Source: Chthoniobacterales bacterium (GTDB lineage: Bacteria > Verrucomicrobiota > Verrucomicrobiia > Chthoniobacterales > UBA10450). Taken from it: a stretch of 9,746 nt of DNA. The stretch covers positions 1 to 9,746 of the forward strand of contig JAICXG010000098.1 of the NCBI GenBank assembly GCA_025980625.1, written 5' to 3'. The notes under the pieces were generated by a model. It saw only the letters and a program-made list of their open reading frames with translations, was not told the origin of the DNA and made no database searches. Of the stretch, positions 5,335 to 9,746 are shown piece by piece. The position numbers and the translations under genes are program-made. Within the stretch, counting starts at the first letter, position 1. Each line of letters starts with the position of its first letter.

Positions 5335-8142
5335 ATGAAAAACAAATCGGCATTGTGCTCCGCTTTCTTCAATCGGCGCGGTTTAACGGGTTTCGTATTC
5401 TGTTTCGTCGGGGTCTTTGTGGCGCTGGCTGGGTTTGGACAAAACCGATCGACCGAAAACTCTAAACTAAACATAATCCAGGGGAGACCAAAATGGGCTA
5501 CCGGATCGCGGACCGCGAGAGATGAGGCCTTTGACCACATGATCATGGGCCCGGGGTCAGTGATCGATTGGTCTTCGCTGCCGTTGACTTCTGCTCTTAC
5601 TCCAGCCACGGCAATGACATTCACTGTAACATCCACAGCCGACACTGACGGATCGGTCTGCGGAACAGACTGCACATTAAGACAGGCAGTCAATGCATCG
5701 AACGCCAATCCCCCGCCCATAGGGGCGACAAACCTGATCGCGTTCAACATTCCGTCAAGCGACTCGGGCTGCGACCCAATCACGGACGTTTGCACCATCG
5801 CGCTAACTGATTGCCTTGCCAGATCGGGCAACTTCTGTTTCGGACTCAGTGAGCCTGTGATCCTCGATGGCTACACCCAGCCGGGCGCAAGCGCGAACAC
5901 CCTCGCGATCGGCGATAACGCGAACATCCGCATCAAGGTCATCGGCGACGCCGCTGGCGATCGGGTGATCCAACTTTGTTCTCCCACGGAATGCGGACTG
6001 CCTGGCGATAGTTCCGGTTCCACTGTCAAGGGACTCTGCCTCGCGGGCATCACTAACATACACCAAACACTGGTCTTCGTGGGCAGCAACAATGATCTTT
6101 TGACAGGCAATTTCATCGGCGTGGATACCGATGGCACAACGGTAGTTAGTGACGGTACCCCCGTCCAAGTGAGCAACGGAAGCAGCCAGCACGCAACAGG
6201 CAACGTTATCGGCGGCACCTCGCCCGGTACCCGAAATGTGATCGCGTCTAACGGTGGATTCGGCGGGATCGAGAACGACGGCGACGCGACCCTGGTACAA
6301 GGCAACTATTTCGGCACTAATGCCGCGGGAACCGCAGCGATTGGCTCTGGAACCACTGGGATCGAAGCGGAGATAGGGACCGGACTCATCATTGGTGGAA
6401 GTGCATCCGGCGCCGGCAACGTTATCAACGCGACAGGCAGCGGCGTCTCGATCGGGGGCGTACAATTCAATGCTGCAGTTAACACGACGGTCGAGGGAAA
6501 CCTGATCGGGACTGATGCGACCGGCACTGTGGCACTCAACGCACTCAACATCGGCGTCCAAGTCAGTCAATCAGTTAACACCACGGTCGGCGGGAGCACC
6601 CCGGGTGCGGGTAATGTCGTTAACGCGGGGGCCGATGGAATTCTTGTCGCCGCGACAGGGGTAGTGATCCAAGGCAACAAAATCGGCACCGACATCACGG
6701 GAACAATGCCGCTGGGCAACGGAAACTGCGGCGTCGCCGCTCTCGATACCACTACTGGGATGATCGGCGGCGTGAATGCAGGGGAAGGCAACATCATCGC
6801 CTTCAATGCACTCAACGGCGTCAGCGTCGCCGGCTTCGCTGGCGATAACACCAGCTGGGCCATTCTCGGTAACTCCATTCACGATAACGCCGGACTCGGC
6901 ATTACTCTGGCCACAAATGGCTGTGGAGCTACCATGCCGACGCCAAATGATGACTGCGATGCCGATGGCGGCGCGAATGAGTTGCAAAATTATCCAGTGA
7001 TTACATCGGCGTTGTTTAGCAATGACAACGTGATAGTTTCCGGATCACTCGATAGCGTGCCGAGCACAATGTTTCGTCTCGAATTTTTCTCGGACGATCA
7101 ATGCGATCCGACTGGGTTCGGTCAAGGGCAGCAGTTGCTCGGTTCTACGGTTGTAACCCCCGCAGCAGATTGCACGATCAACTTCGGTCCACTGACATTT
7201 CCGCTCCCGACCGGGAACACGGTCGTAACTGCGACCGCGACGAGACTGGACGGTTCTGGGAATCCCATTGAAACCTCGGAATTTTCGCAATGCCTGGATG
7301 TGTTCGGTGTGCCAACACCAACACCGCCGCCGACACCTACGCCGACGCCAACTCCAACCCCGACGCCGCCGAGCCTGCTTAACATCTCCACCCGCTTGCA
7401 GGTCCTCACCGGCGACAATGTGCTAATTGGGGGCGTGATCATCACCGGAACCGATCCAAAGCCGGTGATCCTCCGTGCCATCGGCCCGTCGCTCAGTAAC
7501 TTTGGCCTTCCCGACGTGCTGGCTGATCCGCTCCTGGAGTTACATCAACCCGATGGGACTGTCATAACTAACGACAACTGGAAAGACACTCAGCAGGGCG
7601 AGATCGAGGCGACCGGGCTCGCACCCACTGATGACAAAGAGTCCGCGATTGTGGCGACGCTCGCCCCCGGGGCTTACACGGCGATTGTGCGCGGCGTGGA
7701 TAGCGGCACCGGGGTAGCTTTGGTCGAGGTCTACGACTTGGATTCGGCTGCTGATTCACAGCTTGGCAACATCAGCACCCGCGGCTTTGTCGATACCGGA
7801 GACAACGTTATGATCGGCGGTTTCATTGTTGGGCCAACTACAGTGGAGGCCGGCCCGGTGCTGGTCCGCGCAATTGGACCATCGCTTTCCGTTTTCGGGA
7901 TCGTCAATTCGCTTCAAGATCCGACCCTCGAGTTGCATGACAGCGACGGCAACACATTTGCTTCCGATGACAACTGGAAGGACTCTCAGGAGGCGGAGAT
8001 TGAAGCGACCGGTCTGGCTCCGAGCGAGGATGCGGAATCGGCTATTCTCGTCACTTTGGGCCCGGGCGCGTACACCGCGATCGTGCGCGGTGCAGGCGAC
8101 ACGACGGGCGTCGCCCTCGTCGAAGCCTACAACCTTCGGTGA
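5335..8142 (+). CDS. Exported CSLREA-type beta-helix protein with PT linker and tandem C-terminal modules
   Basis: I place the start at ATG 5335 (935 residues). GGAAG lies 10 bases upstream and a signal peptide follows at once (MKNKSALCSA, then the hydrophobic core GFVFCFVGVFVALAGFG to about residue 35). The frame extends upstream to a TTG at 5212, but that would bury the signal peptide 41 residues in. Residues 94-125 (FTVTSTADTDGSVC, then CTLRQAVNASN at 113-123) match the CSLREA-type domain that often begins right-handed beta-helix surface proteins. Residues about 258-520 are a beta-helix built from four repeats of 59-65 residues. A beta-sandwich-like stretch follows, then a 20-residue Pro-Thr linker (660-679) and two copies of a module of about 125 residues (683-811 and 812-935). 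The C-terminus has no LPXTG or PEP-CTERM signal. Likely role: a secreted or cell-surface protein binding polysaccharide or another surface. No catalytic residues can be assigned. Confidence 0.9.
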   Translation: MKNKSALCSAFFNRRGLTGFVFCFVGVFVALAGFGQNRSTENSKLNIIQGRPKWATGSRTARDEAFDHMIMGPGSVIDWSSLPLTSALTPATAMTFTVTSTADTDGSVCGTDCTLRQAVNASNANPPPIGATNLIAFNIPSSDSGCDPITDVCTIALTDCLARSGNFCFGLSEPVILDGYTQPGASANTLAIGDNANIRIKVIGDAAGDRVIQLCSPTECGLPGDSSGSTVKGLCLAGITNIHQTLVFVGSNNDLLTGNFIGVDTDGTTVVSDGTPVQVSNGSSQHATGNVIGGTSPGTRNVIASNGGFGGIENDGDATLVQGNYFGTNAAGTAAIGSGTTGIEAEIGTGLIIGGSASGAGNVINATGSGVSIGGVQFNAAVNTTVEGNLIGTDATGTVALNALNIGVQVSQSVNTTVGGSTPGAGNVVNAGADGILVAATGVVIQGNKIGTDITGTMPLGNGNCGVAALDTTTGMIGGVNAGEGNIIAFNALNGVSVAGFAGDNTSWAILGNSIHDNAGLGITLATNGCGATMPTPNDDCDADGGANELQNYPVITSALFSNDNVIVSGSLDSVPSTMFRLEFFSDDQCDPTGFGQGQQLLGSTVVTPAADCTINFGPLTFPLPTGNTVVTATATRLDGSGNPIETSEFSQCLDVFGVPTPTPPPTPTPTPTPTPTPPSLLNISTRLQVLTGDNVLIGGVIITGTDPKPVILRAIGPSLSNFGLPDVLADPLLELHQPDGTVITNDNWKDTQQGEIEATGLAPTDDKESAIVATLAPGAYTAIVRGVDSGTGVALVEVYDLDSAADSQLGNISTRGFVDTGDNVMIGGFIVGPTTVEAGPVLVRAIGPSLSVFGIVNSLQDPTLELHDSDGNTFASDDNWKDSQEAEIEATGLAPSEDAESAILVTLGPGAYTAIVRGAGDTTGVALVEAYNLR
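6106..6900 (+). repeat. Four coding repeats of the beta-helix (59-65 residues each)
   Basis: The motif GNxIGTDxTGT recurs at residues 258 (GNFIGVDTDGT), 323 (GNYFGTNAAGT), 388 (GNLIGTDATGT) and 447 (GNKIGTDITGT), with a closing GNSIHDNAG at 512. Spacings are 65, 65, 59 and 65 residues. Each unit also holds a second glycine turn, such as IGGTSPGTRNVI, IGGSASGAGNVI, VGGSTPGAGNVV and IGGVNAGEGNII. Each unit therefore spans several coils of a parallel beta-helix. Confidence 0.8.
7381..8142 (+). repeat. Tandem duplication of a C-terminal 'NISTR' module
   Basis: Copy 1 runs from 7381 to 7767 and copy 2 from 7768 to the stop. Both carry the same ordered landmarks: NISTR, GDNVxIGG, RAIGPSLSxFG, DPxLELH, DNWKD, EIEATGLAP, ESAI, GAYTAIVRG and GVALVExYxL. 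From memory, modules of this kind are common at the C-terminus of exported verrucomicrobial proteins, usually after a PT-rich linker, and have no established function. Surface attachment or secretion is a guess. Confidence 0.8.
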
Positions 8143-8180
8143 CTAGCTCGCGTCTTCGAACCCGGCACGTCCGGTTCAAA

Positions 8181-8206
8181 GGAAGCGTCTTGCCGGTTCC
8201 GCTTCC
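8181..8206 (+). terminator. Possible terminator hairpin after the beta-helix protein gene
   Basis: GGAAGCG (8181-8187) pairs with CGCTTCC (8200-8206) around a 12-base loop, about 40 bases past the stop codon. It is followed by GTAATTGATTTCTC, which is only modestly T-rich. A second imperfect stem (GAACCCGG 8158-8165 with CCGGTTC 8171-8177) lies just before it. The pair may end transcription, but the U-tract is weak. Confidence 0.3.
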
Positions 8207-8239
8207 GTAATTGATTTCTCGCCATTCGCGACCGGTTTG

Positions 8240-8253
8240 GGTTCAATTGAACC
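8240..8253. promoter_or_regulatory. Perfect 14-bp palindrome directly before the mbfA-like ATG
   Basis: GGTTCAATTGAACC reads the same on both strands and ends one base before the ATG at 8254. A protein dimer bound here would cover the start codon. In alphaproteobacteria mbfA is controlled by the iron regulator Irr at a different palindrome, so an old iron or redox operator is possible but not shown by the sequence. Confidence 0.35.
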
Positions 8254-8770
8254 ATGGCGAAGAATTTCAAAGACCTTTCGCAAGCGGAGATCCTCGCGCT
8301 CACAATCTCGAATGAGGAAACCGACGCCGGGGTGTATGAAGATTTCGCCACCCGCTTGAGGGATAATTATCCGGCGACGCCCAGGTGTTCCAAGAAATGG
8401 AGGCCGAGGAAGATGGGCATCGCGTTCGCTGATCGATAAAATTCGAGGCCGGTTCGGCGAGTATACCCCGCTGAGACGCCGCGAGGATGTCAGGGGGTTT
8501 ATTAATCGCAAACCGGTCTGGCTGATTCATAGCCTTGGGATCGACACGGTCCGGCGTTATGCGAAAGCATGGAGGTCGACACGCAGCGTTTCTACGAGCG
8601 CGCAGGCGAAAGTGAGTGGCGCTTCGACGCGTAAGGTGCTTGGCGACCCGGCCTAGGCCGAACGCAACCATGTGCTGATGGCCGATGAGTTGCAGAAGCA
8701 ACACCTGACGCGTGAAGCCAAATCGGAAGAAGACAACGCCCATCGTCGCCTCTTTGTCCAGCCCGGGCTC
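8254..8770 (+). pseudogene. Remnant of a membrane-bound ferritin (MbfA-like, ferritin-like domain + VIT1 family)
   Basis: The start is intact: MAKNFKDLSQAEILALTISNEETDAGVYEDFATRLRDNYPAT (from 8254) matches the ferritin-like N-terminus of MbfA proteins, which bind iron and export it from the cell. The rest lies in shifting frames: VFQEMEAEEDGHR, then LIDKIRGRFGEYTPLRRREDVRGF and NRKPVWLIHSLGIDTVRR, then EVDTQRFYERAG, then ASTRKVLGDPA, a TAG stop at 8654-8656 where the family has Glu, and AERNHVLMADELQ to EEDNAHRRLFVQPGL. At least three frameshifts and one nonsense change are present. Likely metal ligands survive (E of the ISNEE segment, the EExxGH motif, AERNH) but never in one frame. Resemblance stops at about 8770, where the C-terminal VIT1 membrane domain should begin. 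The tRNA gene starts five bases further on the opposite strand. Confidence 0.85.
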
Positions 8771-8783
8771 CGACTCGGGCTGG
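8758..8783. repeat. 8-bp inverted repeat joining the tRNA acceptor end and its trailer
   Basis: CCAGCCCG (8758-8765) and CGGGCTGG (8776-8783) are perfect reverse complements 10 bases apart. On the minus strand the tRNA 3' acceptor strand could therefore pair with its own trailer, in competition with the true 5' acceptor strand. The trailer copy CGGGCTG equals the first seven bases of the tRNA. No T-run follows, so it is a poor terminator. Confidence 0.55.
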
Positions 8784-8848
8784 TGGGATTTGAACCCACG
8801 GCCTCTGCGTCCCGAACGCAGCGCTCTACCAAGCTGAGCCACAGCCCG
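8775..8848 (-). tRNA. tRNA-Pro (anticodon CGG)
   Basis: Read on the minus strand, the full cloverleaf is present. The acceptor arm is CGGGCTG with CAGCCCG (7 perfect pairs), followed by discriminator A at 8775. The D stem is GCTC/GAGC with loop AGCTTGGTA. The anticodon stem is CTGCG/CGCAG with loop TTCGGGA, giving anticodon CGG at 8814-8812, which reads CCG (proline). The variable loop is AGGCC and the T arm is GTGGG-TTCAAAT-CCCAC. CCA is not encoded and must be added after transcription. A weak upstream promoter (TTGCCA at 8916-8911, CATAGG at 8891-8886, minus strand) is possible. The translated tRNA creates spurious reading frames on both strands. Confidence 0.97.
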
Positions 8849-8949
8849 TCATTTTCCGGCGCAAAAGCCTTCGCCTGCGCAGCGCCCTATGTCGCGCACT
8901 TCCGTGGCCGTGGCAAGCGATTCAATCAGTCTCACTTCCAGAAAATCCA

Positions 8950-8977
8950 TTGACAACCCGGCGACGGCACGCATTAT
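8950..8977 (+). promoter_or_regulatory. Sigma-70-type promoter candidate for rpoZ-smpB
   Basis: TTGACA at 8950-8955 is a perfect -35 element. CATTAT at 8972-8977 matches four of six -10 bases with a 16-bp spacer. Transcription would begin near 8984, giving rpoZ a leader of about 117 bases if translation starts at 9101. No T-run hairpin or recognisable riboswitch is seen in the leader. Confidence 0.5.
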
Positions 8978-9100
8978 CCGAATCCGCTCGCGCCGACCAT
9001 GCTCGCTTCGATTTCCAGCTCTCCAGCCCTAACGAATGGATCGCATACGATCCTGCAATTTCCGTCCGAGCCTGGCCGGGCCGTGCGTTCCTTGAGAAAT

Positions 9101-9316
9101 ATGACCGCTCAACTCCTGCAAGAAGCAGCCAAAGTAATTCCCAACCAGCAGCTCCTTATCAACGTCGTCTCCAAGCGCGTCCGTCAACTCGGCCTCGGCC
9201 ATCGCCCTCTGGTCGAAGCAACTCCCAAATCGTCCCTGACCGATATCGCCCTCAAGGAAATTATCGGCGGCAAACTTACCTTCGAAGAGCTGAAGGAGAA
9301 CTCAGCCGAAGCTTAG
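9101..9316 (+). CDS. rpoZ: DNA-directed RNA polymerase subunit omega
   Basis: Omega is the small subunit that helps assemble and stabilise RNA polymerase by clamping beta-prime. The 71-residue product from ATG 9101 begins MTAQLLQEAAKVIPNQQLLINVV and contains SKRVRQLGLGHRPLVE and LTDIALKEIIGGKLTF. This corresponds to the family pattern of an N-terminal helix, a basic VxxRxRQL region and the ALKEI.xGKL helix. The frame extends upstream to an ATG at 8999, adding 34 residues, but these look unlike any omega N-terminus. The ATG at 9101 also has a modest GAGAA ribosome site 4-8 bases before it. It ends 30 bp before smpB on the same strand, so co-transcription is likely. Confidence 0.9.
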   Translation: MTAQLLQEAAKVIPNQQLLINVVSKRVRQLGLGHRPLVEATPKSSLTDIALKEIIGGKLTFEELKENSAEA

Positions 9317-9346
9317 GCGCCTCTCGCCTATCGGTCCGCGCCGACG

Positions 9347-9746
9347 ATGGCCGCCGAGACCATTCTCAATCGCAAAGCGCTGCGCGATTTCCATATCCTC
9401 GAGCGGTTCGAGGCCGGGGTGGAATTGAAGGGCAGCGAGGTCAAATCGATCCGCGCCGGCAAAGCCAACATCGGCGACGCCTTTGCCCGGATCGAAAAGG
9501 GCGAAGCGTTTCTCTACGGCGCCGATATTCAGCCGTACGCGCAGGCGAGCCACGAAGTGCCGGAGCCGAAACGGGTGCGCAAGCTCTTGCTCCATCGCAA
9601 GGAGCTCGACAAACTCTATGGCCTAACGAACATCGCCGGCCGCACCCTCGTGGTGCTGAAGTTCTATTGGAAAAACGGCCGGATCAAAGCCGAGCTCGGC
9701 GTCGGCCAAGGCAAGCTGGCGCACGACAAGCGCCTCGACTTGAAGA
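9347..9746 (+). CDS. smpB: SsrA-binding protein SmpB (3' end outside window)
   Basis: SmpB binds tmRNA and brings it to stalled ribosomes for trans-translation. From ATG 9347 the frame stays open to the window end, giving 133 residues of a protein usually near 150-160. Landmarks are NRKALRDFHILERFEAGVEL (8-27), KGSEVKSIRAGKANIGDAFA (28-47), GEAFLYGADIQPY, RKLLLHRKELDKL (78-90), VVLKFYWKNGRIKAELGVG (102-120) and the start of the C-terminal HDKRLDLK tail (126-133). That tail normally continues as the helix entering the decoding centre. No Shine-Dalgarno is obvious before the ATG, so translation may depend on coupling with rpoZ, 30 bp upstream. The tmRNA gene itself is not in the window. Confidence 0.97.
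   Translation, partial: MAAETILNRKALRDFHILERFEAGVELKGSEVKSIRAGKANIGDAFARIEKGEAFLYGADIQPYAQASHEVPEPKRVRKLLLHRKELDKLYGLTNIAGRTLVVLKFYWKNGRIKAELGVGQGKLAHDKRLDLK

Noticed and set aside
5803..6570. Long open frame of 255 codons on the minus strand inside the beta-helix gene
   Set aside because: It mirrors the repetitive, GC-rich plus-strand gene, has no recognisable domain or signal and no upstream ribosome site. The plus-strand protein has coherent domains across the whole stretch.
7312..7371. Short tandem CCN-ACN repeats, considered as CRISPR or a regulatory repeat
   Set aside because: They are degenerate codons of a Pro-Thr linker in frame with the gene. There are no spacers and no conserved repeat unit.
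8300..8842. 180-codon minus-strand frame beginning MAQLGRALRSGRRGRGFKSHQP
   Set aside because: Its start is the translated tRNA-Pro itself and the rest is antisense to the mbfA pseudogene.
8672..8953. Plus-strand frame containing VGFEPTASASRTQRS
   Set aside because: This is the antisense of tRNA-Pro fused to the last mbfA fragment. GFEPT-type peptides are a known artefact of translating tRNA genes.

Overview
The window is about 9.7 kb of bacterial chromosome, moderately GC-rich. It most resembles a soil verrucomicrobium of the Spartobacteria/Chthoniobacterales type. That is an inference from gene content: an ECF sigma factor paired with a large Ser/Thr kinase-TPR receptor, a secreted beta-helix protein with a PT linker and tandem 'NISTR' C-terminal modules, and an omega subunit beginning MTAQLLQEA. 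No rRNA or taxonomic marker is present to prove it.

Layout from the left. (i) 1-372 (+) is the C-terminal part of a class III adenylate/guanylate cyclase, cut by the window edge. (ii) About 443-1038 (+) is a decayed SAM-dependent methyltransferase with frameshifts and a missing centre. (iii) 4509-3724 and 3616-1133 (-) are a two-gene signalling unit: an ECF-type sigma factor followed 107 bp later by an 827-residue transmembrane protein kinase with a FlgO/TolB-like domain and TPRs. (iv) Divergent from the sigma gene, 4729-5202 (+) encodes a small exported protein of unknown function and 5335-8142 (+) a 935-residue exported beta-helix protein. The 219-bp divergent region holds two inverted repeats and an ECF-like GGAAC/CGTTA promoter candidate. 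(v) 8254-8770 (+) is the wreck of an mbfA-like ferritin/VIT1 gene, preceded directly by a perfect 14-bp palindrome and ending against a tRNA-Pro(CGG) gene on the minus strand. (vi) 9101-9316 (rpoZ) and 9347 to the window end (smpB, partial) form a housekeeping pair behind a good sigma-70-type promoter candidate.

Functionally, the sigma/kinase pair probably senses an envelope or periplasmic signal and changes transcription. The two exported proteins next to it are candidate outputs, but only position and one promoter-like sequence support this. Two pseudogenes in under 10 kb, each with several independent lesions beside intact genes, indicate local gene decay. I found no CRISPR array, insertion sequence or complete mobile element, and no obviously new defence or metabolic system. 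The least explained parts are the small exported protein, the duplicated C-terminal modules, the operator-like repeats and the tRNA/pseudogene junction.
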